The notes: generated by a model from the sequence alone, not told the origin. Positions 10,755 through 23,565 are shown, counted from the first letter of the stretch. The stretch is DNA of 64,000 nt from Diphasiastrum complanatum (GCA_029204225.1 CM055094.1:22878657-22942656), one strand, 5' to 3'. Program-made: numbers and translations.

Positions 10755-12477
10755 AAAAACCCAGGCACTTTTATGGACGCACCCTTGATATGAGGGTTGA
10801 AGGCACCAATAGACGCTATTTTGCCATAGGAGAGCATATGACTCAACTCTTAGCATGAAAGTACATCTGACAAGACTAATGGAACCGCCCTTTGATGAAG
10901 CCTAGGCAACGTTGAACTTGACTATTCGAGTATGAACTTTAGAAACCCTTTGATACCAATCAAGGATAGGGTCTAGGCTTTCTAGAGGTAGTTGTGACCA
11001 ATATCAAAGACATCATCAGCATGCGAAGAATGGAAGAAAGCTTTAGCGACCTAAGATCTACCACGACTTAATGTTGAATAGAAAGTAGGATTGTCAACAA
11101 GCATTACCAAGACGATATACTACATAGAGCTAAGACTGGTTAGGTGAAACTAATGAGAAATATTATCTCGTATAGAAGGCAACCATAAATAGAAAGGTCA
11201 AATGCATATTTCAAGAGAGGTGGATCTGATTCCATGACCAAATCTATCTACATGCTCAACATTACATTGATAGTATAGACCTTCACGAGCCTAGCCTAGA
11301 TAGCAACATGTGAACCACACACGAACCACTTGAGATGCACAATTAAAAGACCTTGAAGAAGCTAAGTGTAGAAAACGGGGTGGAACTCCCTTGCAAGGGT
11401 ACCATTCTTCAAGTTCACTTTGAAGATGTTAACAATGACTTTAATGCAGAAGGGATCTTTAAAAAGTTCTGATCACATCTACCAGATGTGACATCAAAAC
11501 TGCGATGCCTTGAGCTCTTAGGGACCTCTTTCGACCATGTAGAATCAGAGGACAAAGCATATTACGTTGATCTTATCAAAGAGGCTAGCCAGGTATTGAT
11601 ACACATAGGTATAAAAGCCAAAGTCCCAAAGTATGTTGCAAGATAACAGGGTTGTCACTGATCGTAGATTGAACTTATGAGTTGGATCTAGGGTGGATCT
11701 CTCGTGACCCCGTTTTAGAATCCCTCCGAGTCTTAATAGCATCTCATAGGGGTCCAGATCCTACTAAGACTAGAGTGGTTTCTGATTCAGAGTCTCCCAA
11801 GGTCTGGTTAGATCCTACCCTAGCTCTAGACTAGTATCACAAGCATACAGTACCCAACATCACTTTATAAACCAAGAATCTAAGAAGTCAAGTCGAGCAT
11901 TGGACCAAGATGCCATTTCATCTCCCAACGGTCATACCTCTAAGAGCTTGGAAAACTCTCATTGACCTGGGAGTACAGGGTGATTAGGATGGCCGTCGGA
12001 ATTGGAAGTGGCATTACCCTAATCACTCGCGTAAGGGCAGTGTGGGCCCTTCCCCCGCTGGGGATCTTCTGACGGGACCAATCCCTCGATGAAAAATCTG
12101 CCCTACAAATGATATTGTGTTCACTTTTCTTTTTTTACTTTTTTGCTATGTATTAAAATTGGCTTTTCACTTTTCAATACCACAAAAGGCTTGGACACCA
12201 TAGCTTGAGCCACTGTATCAACTGAATCATTCACAACCATTCAACTCTCATGTAAAACAAATTATATAGTCTATGTGATCATTGCGGTGCCAAATTGTGC
12301 TCTACGTGATAATTCAGGTATCAAACCATCATTGTCATGAACAATATCTTCTTTTAAGGTACTCCATCATATTTTTTGGATACATTATAGTTTTTATAAA
12401 ATAAATAAAGGTATTTTGACACATATGAGAACCAAATTTTGAGTAAAAACATTATTTCAAAATATCTTTTAAACATA
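10755..12477. other. No gene recognised
   Basis: Only short frames on either strand. CCCTTTGATACCA at about 10948-10960 is the complement of a primer-binding-site-like motif, so an old - strand LTR may begin just after it. No partner was found. A GC-richer block lies at 11990-12070. Confidence 0.4.
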
Positions 12478-12798
12478 ACATGCCGGTGTGCTAAGTAAAT
12501 CAACTAGATATATTTTTTTTGGCAACCTTCAAAGATAGCACGCAAGGGTGCTAAATGAAACATGAATTTTTTTTAGTTTTTTTTGTAGTGGAATCAGACA
12601 GCACACCGGGGTGCTATAGGATTCCGCCGCAATTTTTTTTTTTTTGTTGGATAGTCTCGCCTAGCAAGCCGACGTGCTATCTTTGGAGATTGCAAAAAAA
12701 AAATTAAATTTGAATTTTTTTTTCACTTTGGATTTTTTACTATGTACCAAACCACATTCTTTATAATAGCATAAAAAAGGTAGCACATCATGTGCTAT
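12478..12798. repeat. Cluster of short GCAC/GTGC palindromes inside a larger inverted repeat
   Basis: Five related imperfect palindromes occur in 320 bp: ACATGCCGGTGTGCTA (12478), TAGCACGCAAGGGTGCTA (12536), AGCACACCGGGGTGCTA (12600), TAGCAAGCCGACGTGCTA (12662) and TAGCACATCATGTGCTA (12781). The middle one sits in a longer hairpin from GGAATC to GGATTCC. The flanks of the second and fourth are also inverted (CAAAGATAGCAC versus GTGCTATCTTTGG). Poly-T and poly-A tracts lie between them. It could be a decayed foldback element. Confidence 0.6.
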
Positions 12799-14200
<1,402 letters not shown>

Positions 14201-14798
14201 TAATTATTGGTCGGCCTAATTCTTTGTAGTGCATTGTATAGTGATAATGAGTCTGTGTAGTGGCAATGACTCTATAAAAGGTGGTGGAGAAAATCGTAGC
14301 ATTTGTCGATTGATGCTTTTGCCTTTGACTATGGGATTGCTGAGTTGATTATTTTATGCTATTTTTACTTTTTCAACTAGTTAGTTGTTTATGTAATGAA
14401 TGTGATGTATTGGTTTGTGTTCACAATGACTTCCAATGTCAAGACATACCTAATATCTTAATATTAGATGTCATGGTCAAGACATATTCGAATTGCTTAA
14501 CGTCACAGTTATGGCAAACATGTACTTCCCATTAGTCAAGCTACTTTTATGCATACTTGTCTTATGCCAATGATTTCCTCCCTGACATGTCATTGTAGAC
14601 ACATTGATACATTTTGTCATGGAGTGTGTGTGTTGTAGATTCTTTGATGGCAAGTGGTTTGAAGTTTACTATATAGGTTATAACATTGTTTTGGAATTTT
14701 CGTTGAACTTGGGAACAAATTTAAGATACTTGTAATAGTGCTCCTACTTTCCGCTACATTATGGTGGACTATCTAGTTTTCACCTAGGTGTGATGGAA

Positions 14799-15150
14799 TG
14801 TGGATGTATGCTTATCAGCTCTTACACCACTCTGTTGGCGTATCTAAGTGCAGGCCCATTGAGATAGACCAACGAAGATAAAGAACGATGACAATTATTG
14901 AGATAATAGGATCCTTGGATTACTTAGAGAATATATATTCTCTAACTATGAGGAGTCAGATACTATGAAGACCTGTTTTTGGTTGTTTGTAGACTTAGTA
15001 TCAATCTCAAGTATCAACAACCTCGGCTTTCGCCAATCACTCATTTACATATATAGCTGCTGGATGATCTTGTGTTATTTTAACTTTATAATTACAAGAT
15101 TGTTAACACTTGTCTAACTAATCAACTAGGTCAGTTATTATTGGAGCGTG
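14799..15150 (-). mobile_element. Copia 3' LTR remnant
   Basis: TGTGGATGTATGCTTAT with CACCACTCTGTTGG is the reverse complement of the LTR end at about 24730-24800, which is followed by a primer-binding site. The block AACTATGAGGAGTC...GAAGACCTGTTTTTGG also matches LTR sequence near 19010 and 19570. Its place directly 3' of the - strand RT/RNase H fragment at 15150-15580 supports a 3' LTR. Confidence 0.55.
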
Positions 15151-15580
15151 ATCTGGTGTACGTGGTCTGGTATCCATGTCTCTTGTCTGATCTGAATCTC
15201 AATAAGTTACTAATGAAAGTGGAGCTTTTGTATTACCATTATAACACAAAGCATAGTGCTTCATAGCTTGAATGTACTTCAGTACTCTTTTCAAAGCCTT
15301 CCAATGTTGTAAGCCTGGATTGGACATGTAATGAGACAATGTGCTTACTGCATATGCTAGATCAGGTCATGTGCAGATCATAGAATATATTATAGATTCT
15401 ATGATGGACTAATAAGGGTATCTGCACATTTCTTGTTGTTCTGCATGAGTTTTGGGACACATGTCTTTAGATAGTTTGGATCCTGGATCCATGGGCATGT
15501 CTATTGGCCCACAAACCTCCATGCCATATCTACGATTGGATAGATAGGCTTCTTGGCTTAGTCTGAATTTCATTTGAATA
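15150..15580 (-). pseudogene. Copia RT/RNase H fragment
   Basis: The - strand encodes the end of copia reverse transcriptase leading into RNase H: LSQEAYLSN, MEVCGPIDMPMDPGSKLSK, DMCPKTHAEQQEMCRYPY, then (through stops) KYIQAMKHYALCYNGN. It closely resembles the fragments at 20861-21130 and 61830-62100. The upstream part is cut off where a + strand copia LTR begins at about 15580, so a later insertion broke this element. Confidence 0.7.
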
Positions 15581-16101
15581 AACACTTTTTGAAAGTGTGG
15601 GAAAGTTAGAATGCGAGTTTTAGTAGATTCAAATTTGAATGTTGGGAACTTTGAATCTAGATCCAAAAAGAGTATGGTTAGCATTTTGGAGGGAAAACCA
15701 AGTGGCCAAATAGGGTTTGGACCTGCTATAAAAGGAGAAAACTCATGGAGAGAATATCTTCTCTCTTCTCTATCTCATTTCATGCTTATAAATGGTCCTC
15801 TTGGGTTCTACTATCCATTGGTGCACTATACTTATGTTTGCTCGCAATTCTATGTGTAGCATGATCTGTATTTGTTATTTTTGGATCCACACATGTAAAA
15901 TACAGTATCTTGCTGGTTTTGTAAGGATAGCAACAATACTTTATCATTTGATTCATGTTCGATCAAGTTTTATTAGAGTTTGCATCTCATTTTGTGTGCA
16001 GATGCTAATTTTTCTACATTGGTGACATTGCTAGAGTATCTTCTTTTGTAATCCAAGATCTTTTTGTGGATTGGATCATAAATTATGTAAAATCCTTCAC
16101 A
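15580..16101 (+). mobile_element. 5' LTR of a + strand copia element, left end missing
   Basis: The sequence matches the reverse complement of the LTR at 60200-60779: CTTTTTGAAAGTGTGGGAAAG, a TATAAA-like CTATAAAAGG at about 15725, CATGCTTATA, GTAAAATACAG, CAACAATACTTTATCATT and the end CTTCACA at 16101. About 60 bp at the left end appear missing or diverged. TGATATCAGATCT follows at 16102, a mutated primer-binding site. This is the outermost element of the nest. Confidence 0.65.
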
Positions 16102-16703
16102 TGATATCAGATCTTGTGTTTCAGGTTAATGAAGGAGGAAATCATATCTATCAATGATCTGGTGAAGATATCAAGGCCAACGCATGCTAGAGAGAGGATT
16201 CTACACCAAAATCAAGTTTTTTGCTTTTGTAGATTGGATCTTTTGTAGATCAAAACCCTATATAAGTCTATAAACTTGATCAGTTTCAATTTTTGATTTC
16301 ACATACTAAATTTGGCCGATTTTTGGATCATTGGATCAGCCTAAGTGGTGGCTAATAGACTGCATATCAAATTTTCAACATTTGTATGTAGATTTGATAT
16401 AGTAAATTTTATTCTGATTTCAAAACTCTAATTTTGATTAGATCTCTAGATAGTGAGGTTGCTGGACTTCATTTGAGTGTGTTTCAATCTTAGGAAGTGG
16501 CAAAAGTCATTAGATTGAGGATAGATCATAAGTTAATCAAGATTCCATGATTCTATGTGCTGATTTGTTTGGTATAAGTGGTAGAATAGAATTTTTGAGA
16601 TAGTTTCAAATCTTTGTGATTTATTTTGAAAACATTTGTTGTTGTTCAAAGAAGTTCTTTGTGCATTGAAACAGGTTGAAAAAGAAGATCAGGTCATTGC
16701 TAC

Positions 16704-17450
16704 ATGGCAACCTCAATTGGAGTCATGTTGGAAGCCAATGATAGGCTTACCTCAAGGACTTGTTCATTACGAAAAGTGAGAATGGAATCACTTCTTGAGA
16801 TGAATGATGTTTTGGATATTATTGTAGGTTTGGAGGAGAGACCAACAACACAACAAGATCAAGTGAGGTATGATAAGAAGGCTCTACACATTATCAAGAT
16901 GAATGTTACCAAAGAGCTTCTCAAGGAAGTTGGTAAGTGCACTTCATCTAAGGATGCTTGGGATTCATTGAAGAAGCTTTATGAATCCAAGTCTACTTCT
17001 AGAGTGTTGAATCTAAGAAGAAAAATCTTTTCTTGTTTGCAAAATAATGAAGAAAGTCCAAGTACTTTTGTTTTGAGGATGAAAGCATTGAATGATGAGT
17101 TGGCTTGCATTGATGAGAGCATTAAGGAAGGATAGCTTGTTCAAGTGATTCTTAATGGATTGTTGGATGCTCATGCTAACATTGTTCAAAGTATTGCTAT
17201 TCAAAATACTTTGCCAAGTTTGATGGATCTTCAAGAGATCTTGATGAATGAAGAATATAGGCTTCAAGCAAGAGGTGGATCTACATCGACACTTCAAGAG
17301 GAGGCTATATTCACAAAGGGCAAATTCAAGGGCAAAGCCAAAAGTAAGTGGTCTAAAGGACAAGATTAAGTGGATGCATCTTCAAGTGGCAAAAAGAAGG
17401 ATAGATCAAAGATCAAGTGTTTCTATTGTGGCGTTAAAGGACACTTTGTA
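16704..17450 (+). pseudogene. Copia gag
   Basis: The gag of the outer + strand copia element is the nucleocapsid protein that packages the RNA. It opens MATSIGVMLEANDRLTSRT and shows a UBN2-type gag domain (HIIKMNVTKELLKEVG, DAWDSLKKLYESK, VLNLRRKIFSCLQ). A zinc knuckle CFYCGVKGHF at about 17420 has Trp where the last Cys is expected. Two in-frame stops, at 17133 and 17367, break it. Just after the knuckle the protease region is deleted, and the next sequence is already GAG-pre-integrase. Non-functional. Confidence 0.8.
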
Positions 17451-17455
17451 AGTGA

Positions 17456-17920
17456 GTGGTGCTACAACTAAGTAAAGGCCTCAAGGTTGAGTTTGATGGA
17501 GATGCTTGTATGATCAAAAGGAAGGATGTCTTGACTGGAAAAGGTAAAAGACAAGGAAAGTTGTTCAAACTAGATGCTTGTGTTATTGCTAACCAAGTTG
17601 GATGTGTTGCAAGGGAGCAAATACCTATTCAAGAGGTTTGGCATAAGAGGATGGGACACCTCAACTTCAAGTCATTGGAGGTAATGGCTAGAAAGAAGGT
17701 TGTGATAGGTCTTCCAAGTTCCTTAAGTGGCATCAATCATGTTTGTGAGTCTTGTGCTTTGTTAAAGTCACATAGACTACTTATACTAGATTTACATCTA
17801 GATCTACAAAGCCTTTTCAACTTGTATATTTGGATATTCATGGATTTACTAGAATTAGCAATATTGGAGCTAAGATTTAAGGTTCACATTTCTACTACTA
17901 ACAAAGTGATTGTTGGTAGA
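17456..17920 (+). pseudogene. Copia GAG-pre-integrase and start of integrase
   Basis: The frame reads GLKVEFDGDACMIKRKDVL, then VWHKRMGHLNF with the integrase zinc-binding His residues, then CESCALLKSH with the paired Cys. This is the HHCC domain. The catalytic core starts in a shifted frame (a block like FQLVHLDLHGFTRIS is scrambled) and is cut at 17920 by the LTR of a - strand Ty3/gypsy element. The RT start of what is probably the same element reappears at 32775. Confidence 0.75.
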
Positions 17921-18388
17921 TGTTACAACTCCCTAGGATCATCGACTGCCTTGAAGGCTTCGCACACCCCATACCAGTGACGACGCACCGTAACCGCCCA
18001 TCCGTAGGGTCACTATCGACCCACCCCATGCACTGGAGCTATCGACACAATCATGCCCGGTCAAGCCTCCTACAATAACTGGCATCCCATACCACCAGCC
18101 ATTGCACTCGGCTCTCCCTATCACACATCTCCTGGCCTGGAGATACATCCTGGCTCATGCACGTGCTCTCCATCCACCAACTCCTGGGTAGACTGAGTGA
18201 ATGGCAAGAGGAAAGTCCCACCACTAAATAGACATAGCACAATGTGTCCCATCAAGCACGGTCCTGCCGGCAACACGTGACCACCTAGGATGGTAATGTG
18301 TGGCACCCAAACATGTTGAAAACTCCAGTCCTGTGTCATGCCCTTTGCGAGGCTGTCACTGAAGGGCGTACCATTATGGTACATAGCA
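17921..18388 (-). mobile_element. 3' LTR of the - strand Ty3/gypsy element
   Basis: 468 bp with TG...CA ends on the + strand (TGTTACAACTCCCTAGGATC to GGTACATAGCA). The first 94 bp recur nearly unchanged at 32682-32774 next to a primer-binding site, which proves it is an LTR. A C-tract follows immediately at 18391-18405, the complement of the polypurine tract that primes second-strand synthesis. The gypsy integrase end lies just beyond, as expected for a 3' LTR. Confidence 0.85.
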
Positions 18389-18407
18389 TTCCCCCCCCCC
18401 CCCCCAT
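18389..18407 (-). other. Polypurine tract of the Ty3/gypsy element
   Basis: The - strand reads an unbroken run of about 15 G directly before the 3' LTR. This position and composition are those of a polypurine tract. The G-only composition is unusual and is shared with the copia tract at 58169-58190. Confidence 0.7.
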
Positions 18408-18419
18408 AAAAACTTCCTT

Positions 18420-18945
18420 CTATGGAAAGAAACCAGGGAATCTAAGCCTTAAATCATCCTCCTTCTCCCAGGTGTCCTCATCATCTGACTTACCTTTCCA
18501 ATGAATCAGATGTTCAGAAATCAAACAGTTTCTCAGCTGATGTCGTCGAGTATCCATGATCCTTTCCGGTTCATGGGGTATAAAGGCAGTCAAATCCTCC
18601 AAAAGCACTAGATCATCTATGGGAATTAGGTCATCTTTTTCACCAAGTCGTTCCTTTAAATGACTAACATGGAATACATGATGAACTTTAGTTCCATTAG
18701 GAAGTTCTAGTCTATAATCAGCCCTACCAATCTTCTTAAGAACTTTGAAAGGACCGCTAAAACGTGGAGATAACTTTGGACATTTTCCCAGTCGAAGTGT
18801 CTTAGAGTCTTTTGGGATTTTAAGATACACCCAAACACCGATCTCAAACTCTCGAGGAGCGCGACTTCGGTTGGCATAGAACTGGGCTCAATTTTGAGCT
18901 GATCTAATGCTAGAGAGAGATTGCAAGGCAAATTGCACTGATAAG
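18420..18945 (-). pseudogene. Ty3/gypsy integrase C-terminus with chromodomain
   Basis: Read from about 18900 down, the - strand gives AQFYANRSRAPREFEIGVWV, then KIPKDSKTLRLGKCPKLSPRFSGPFKVLKKIGRADYRLELP, then VHHVFHVSHLKERLG. This is the SH3-like integrase tail of chromoviruses. The chromodomain follows: LISEHLIHWKGKSDDEDTWE. The 137-codon part is open to its stop at 18420. The first of these blocks lies in another frame. The sequence is interrupted at about 18945 by copia LTR sequence, so the rest of pol was displaced or lost. Confidence 0.8.
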
Positions 18946-20447
18946 TGCGTGATTCTACTTACAAAAACAAATCAATTGCTATAGTTCTGAATATTTATTC
19001 TCTCTCTATATTCTCTAACTCTAAGGAGTCCTATGAAGACTTGTTTTTGGTCGTTTGATCTCTGTCATGTATGTTGGTGTATGATGGTGGTCTGCTTGGT
19101 CTACGATTGATTGCGACTGCAACGGAGCCGTAACGGAAGCAGAACACGAGAGGCAATTACGATGTAAACGATGTCTCTACCAATAGTAAGAAAAACAATG
19201 AAGACTATGAACACCATAATAACTGCAATTTCAGGAACGTGGATTGACTAGGGAATGGAATCAAAAGCTTGTTATCCTTTTGGGTTATCAGATTAGGAGT
19301 CTGAGACTGCCGTAACAGTAGAATTGCGAAGCATTAGGTGTCTTGGACAGCCATGCGATCCTCTGTCTCTGATAACCGTGTTTGTGTGCAAGAGAGAGTG
19401 AGAGACAAATGCATTCAACAAGAACATAAAGATTGAATAGTGGCAAATCTATACAATAGAGAGAATCGAAACACAATACAATAGCGCTGATAAGCGCGTG
19501 CTCCTAATTACAGACTCAAAACAATAGCTACAGTTCTAGATCTCTCTCTGTGTGTGTATAAAATCACTAACTCTAAGGAGCTAGTTACTTAAGACCTTTT
19601 GGTTGTTTGATCACTCTGTGTATCTACATATTGTTCAACTCAACAACACCTATCACTCCTTCTCTTCGCTCAGATACATATTTAAAGCTGTCAGAGTCTT
19701 TTGATTTATTGTAATTATAGTCTACAAGATGATTAGCAACCGTTTAAACAAGATCCGTAGATCCGTTATTGGAGTGTCGTGAAGGAGGAGAAGCACAAAG
19801 TAATGTATCCTCCGTATGCGTTGTAGTGCAAGGATGTAGGCCGTGATGGCCGTCGTCTATCCGCAATCGTTTGAACAACCGCTGGTCATTCGTTCAGCTG
19901 TTGATGATTTTCATTGTAAGTGATCGTTTGCTTCCTTCATTGATAACCGTAAGTGATAACTTATGGAGCTAAACAATGTGATGGGTCAACAGTTGTTAGT
20001 TGAATTCGTGAAAACTCAAATCGTTGTCGTTGGTCAACTTCGTTGATAACCGTAACTAGGTTGCTTACGTTTTCAGACGGTTGAGGAGAGTTGACTCTGG
20101 TCATAGCTTCCATCGTAGGAGATCGTAAGAAGGTCACTTGCGGTGGTCGACGGGATTTTACTTTCGTTGCCGTTGAAGATTTTGCAAGTGCTCGTAGATT
20201 AATACCTACGGGTTTTAACGACTCCGTGTGGTTTGCGGTTTCTTGCAGTTTGCGGTTTGAGTTGTGCTTCTCTGTAAACATTGATTTTAATGGTGCCCTT
20301 CGGTCAGCAGACCGTAATCCGACGATGGCTTTGCGGTTATGCCTGATTTGACTTTGCGTGTATTTTTGTAGACTGATTCAGAGAGATGGAATTTTTGAGA
20401 GTAGAAGGAGGGCAAAGGGATGAGTAGGAGAAGATTAAACTCCAACA
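18946..20447 (-). mobile_element. Copia 3' LTR and an extra LTR fragment
   Basis: The + strand ends CTCCAACA at 20447, so the - strand LTR starts TGTTGGAGTTTAATC directly after a purine-rich AAGCTTAAGGGGAG tract. The low end is unclear. TGATAAG-GCGTG and CTCTAACTCTAAGGAG occur both at about 18941-19025 and 19489-19590, so a partial second LTR is joined to the first. The LTR belongs to the - strand copia coding region at 20466-24720. Confidence 0.6.
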
Positions 20448-20465
20448 CTCCCCTTAAGCTTGCTG

Positions 20466-21400
20466 CTACGAATCTGGACTCAAGTTGAGATTTAATAATT
20501 CTACTAGAGTAGAAAGTTTGTCCCTTGACAATGGTTTTGTCAGAATGTTAGCCAACATACTGTCTGTGTGATAGTAACTTAGTGCAACGTCTTCATTCTG
20601 AACCTTCTCTCTGAGAAAATGAAGTTGAACCTCTATATGTTTGGTCCTTGTGTGAGTTTGTCGGTTCAACGATAGAGCTATACAACTTTGATTGTTGCAC
20701 TGGAGTACAGTTGGACCAAATTGTGATAATCTCAGATCCTGTAGTAGTCTTCTAGGCCATAAAATCTCCTTCATTGTTGACGTAGCTGTGACATATTCTG
20801 ATTCCGTAGAGGATAATGAAATGCATTTCTACTTCCTGCTATTCCATGAAATGGGTCCTCCTACAAGAAAGCAAATGTAGCCAGAGGTGATTTTTTGGTA
20901 TCTACGTCTCCTGTCCAGTCTAAATTAGAATAGGTAATTAAAGAGAGTGCAACTTCTGTATTTCCGTTGTAACTCAAGGCATAGTGCTTTGAGGCTTGAA
21001 TGTACTTCAGAACTCTTTGTAGAGCTTTCCAGTGTTGTAGGCCTGGGTTAGCATATGCTAGATCAGGTTGTGTGCAAATCATAGAGTACATGAGAGAACC
21101 TATGATAGACTGATAAGGGTAATTGCGCATTTCTTGCTAATCTGCCTTTGTTCTGGGGCAAATGTCTTTGGATAGCTTGCATCCTAGATCCATAGGAGTG
21201 TCTATGGGCTTGCAATCCTCCATGCCGATCTTTGAAGTACACTAATTAAGTAGGATTGTTGGCTCATGGTGATCCTTTTGATCGCGCGATCTCTGTGAAT
21301 CTCCATTCCAAGTAGGTAATGGACTGGACCTAAATCAGTCATCTCAAACTCTGATGAGAGTAAGGACTTGGTTTTTTGCAACAACTAATTTGAATTGCTG
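20466..21400 (-). pseudogene. Copia RT end and RNase H
   Basis: The - strand carries the last part of reverse transcriptase (SSEFEMTDLGPVHYLLGMEIH at about 21280-21350), the connecting block (YQSIIGSLMYSMICTQPDLAYA) and RNase H (LQCNNQSCIALSLNR, RTKHIEVQLHFLREKV, DSMLANILTKPLSRDKL). Several frameshifts and stops separate these blocks, and the RNase H block at 20774-20880 has lost its usual ISLSS-EAEY stretch to a frame change. The gene ends about 20 bp before the polypurine tract. Confidence 0.8.
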
Positions 21401-21509
21401 ATGATTAGGGATCATCAACGTATTATAACATAGCTTGGCCCCTTTGGTTTTAGATACACATTTGAATTTGCGGTGCAGGAGGTAAAGTCATGTTGCAACA
21501 AGAAACGAT

Positions 21510-21965
21510 TTATTCTATCAGAGCTTGCTTCAGACCGTATAATGCCTTATGCAATTTGCATAGTAGATGCTCCTTGCCTTGAGGGATGTAACCTTCTGGT
21601 TGATCGATGTAGACATCTTCTTGTATGTATCTGTGTAGGAATGTCGTCTGGACGTCCATCTGGTGAATATCCTTATCTTTTGTAGCAGATATAGCCAATA
21701 AAGTACGAATAGACTGATGTTTTACTACTGGACTGAAGGTCTCAGTGTAGTCTATCCCATATACTTGTTCAAAGTCTTTAACCACCAGTCTAGCTTTCCA
21801 TTTGGATATAGATCCATCTGGCTTAAGCTTCAGCTTAAAGATCCATTTAGAATCAATTGGCTTTACACTTGTAGGAGGAATGACAAGACTCCAGGTCTTG
21901 TTCTTCATTAGAGATTGATACTCAGCATCCATGGTAGCTTTCCATTTGTCTGCAGGCAGTGACAA
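21510..21965 (-). pseudogene. Copia reverse transcriptase, N-terminal half
   Basis: A 152-codon frame shows WKATMDAEYQSLMKNKTWSL, SKWIFKLKLKPDGSI, KARLVVKDFEQVYGIDYTET and DVQTTFLHRYIQEDVYIDQP, then KALYGLKQ. These are the standard blocks of copia RT before the YVDD active site. The YVDD segment itself is missing at the join with the next fragment (21400-21510), so it cannot be active. Confidence 0.85.
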
Positions 21966-22238
21966 TGCTTCTGCTACAGTGGCAGGTTCGTCATGACTGA
22001 TGAAAGCCTGAGGGATGAATTGGTCAGGCTGCTATTATTGTCTTACAGATTTTCCTACTGCACGTGCTTGATCAAACGATTCTCCTTGGTGAATGACTGG
22101 GATCATAGTATTTTGTGGTTGAACAATCGTGGGTCTAGGCCCATCGACGGTGAGTGGAGCCGTTGGGACGAACTCCGTTGCTTGGACAGTCGTAGGTCGT
22201 AGCCTATCGATGGAAGGTGGAACAGCTATAACAGTCTC

Positions 22239-22800
22239 TTATATTGGCTGCTTATGTTTGAGATCGTAATACTTGTCTTCAAGGAAGACAACATTACGAT
22301 TGACTGAGATCGGGGTCGTAACCACATCGTAAACACGATATGCCTTGTGTGAAGTTGAATAGCCAATAAAGATACTTTTACAGCTTACTGGGTCCAGCTT
22401 CTTCCTCAGATCATATGGCACTTGTGCATAGCAGACACATCCGAAAACACGCAAGTGTTTCAAACTTGGTTTGTAACCGTAGTAGGCTTCAAACAGTGTC
22501 TTGGAATCAATTGCTTTAGTGCTAGAGTAATTTTGCATATAGAAATCCTAAGAGATAGCTTCCCTCCAAGAGGTTTGAGACAAATGTGAATTTATTGTCA
22601 TGGATCATGCAGCTTCCAATAGTGTGCGGTTCCCGCTACTCCATTCTGTTGTGGGGTGTAGCTCTTACTAAACTGGTGGTGCACGCCACATGAAGATAGG
22701 TAGTCTTTCATCTCATTTGACAAGAACTCTCCCCCTGAATCAAATCGTAGGGCCTTGATTTTTTGACCAGTTTGATTCTCAGCATATTGCTTGAAGTCTT
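22239..22800 (-). pseudogene. Second copia integrase core, from a different element
   Basis: Reading down from about 22800: QTGQKIKALRFDSGGEFLSN (second catalytic Asp), then VHHQFSKSYTPQQNGVA, where the catalytic Glu of the usual AERKNR motif is lost to mutation (GTAHYW). Then come SKTLFEAYYGYKPSLKHLRVFGC and CKSIFIGYSTSHKAYRVYD. This repeats the integrase region already present at 23116-23547 but is clearly diverged from it. In between lies a linker (RRSNRSRQPPSRF) that normally sits just before RT. The region is therefore a join of two elements, not one polyprotein. Confidence 0.75.
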
Positions 22801-23110
22801 TGAAGCAATGAACATCCATAAATCTGGATGGAGGCTGTCTGGACCTGTTCGACCTTCTGGGTTGAACTTTGGTCCTCTGATGTGGGTCGACTCGTTGAGA
22901 TTCTGACTTACTGTCTGAGTCAATGTTGATCTCTGGATCAGAATTTGGTTGCTCGATACTTGGGTTGGATTTATCAATAGCTTTTCCCTTGTGGTCGGAA
23001 CCGGTCTTCCACGAAAATGACATCTCTATTGGTGAATGCCTTCTCGGTATCCAAATTGTAGAGCTTGTATGCCTTGCGGTTTGGGGAATAGCCAATGAAA
23101 AATGTTTTCT
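22801..23110 (-). pseudogene. Copia integrase-RT linker
   Basis: The - strand reads TFFIGYSPNRKAYKLYN and NRDVIF (integrase tail), then an acidic/serine-rich linker and RRSNRSRQPPSRFMDV, typical of the segment before reverse transcriptase. It continues the integrase at 23116-23547 after a frameshift. Confidence 0.65.
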
Positions 23111-23115
23111 TGCTC

Positions 23116-23547
23116 TTATCTGAGATATCTTCTTAGATCTTCAGATATCTGAGCGAAAGCAATGCATCCAAACACTCGAATATTTTTGAGTGATGGTTTT
23201 GATCCTGTCCACACCTCATAAGGTGCCTTGCCATTCAGGGCTTTGGTGATGGATCGATTCTGCAAATAGGCAGCTGTAGTAACAGCTTCTGCCCAGAATT
23301 TCTTTGGACTCTTGGCACTTTCGATGAGTGTCCGATTCTTCCGTTCAGCTACACCATTGAAATGAGATGAGTAGCTGGTTGTATATTGTTGATGTATCCC
23401 GTTGGCCTTGCAGAATTCCTTGAATTTTGTGGAGATATACTCTCCCCCTCCATCTGTGCATAGAACTTTGATCTTTCTCTGGGTCTGATTTTCTATAGAT
23501 GCCTTGAACTGCTTGAAGAACTTAAAGGCTTCAGATTTGTTCTTCAT
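23116..23547 (-). pseudogene. Copia integrase core
   Basis: A 144-codon frame with IKVLCTDGGGEYISTKFKEF (second catalytic Asp) and HFNGVAERKNRTLIESAK (catalytic Glu), then KFWAEAVTTAAYLQNR and VWTGSKPSLKNIRVFGCIAF. The first catalytic Asp lies in the next upstream frame (LVHGDICGPM), and a frameshift at about 23556 separates the two. Belongs to the - strand copia element nested in the gypsy element. Confidence 0.85.
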
Positions 23548-23565
23548 AAAGTAGGTAGCAGTCCT

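Noticed and set aside
9927-10788. 254- and 142-codon + strand frames
   Set aside because: They run through the direct repeats of the miniature LTR element in a non-coding sense; the same peptides appear twice because of the repeats.
12478-12798. CRISPR-like array
   Set aside because: Repeats are short variable palindromes in a plant nuclear context, without constant repeats or cas genes.
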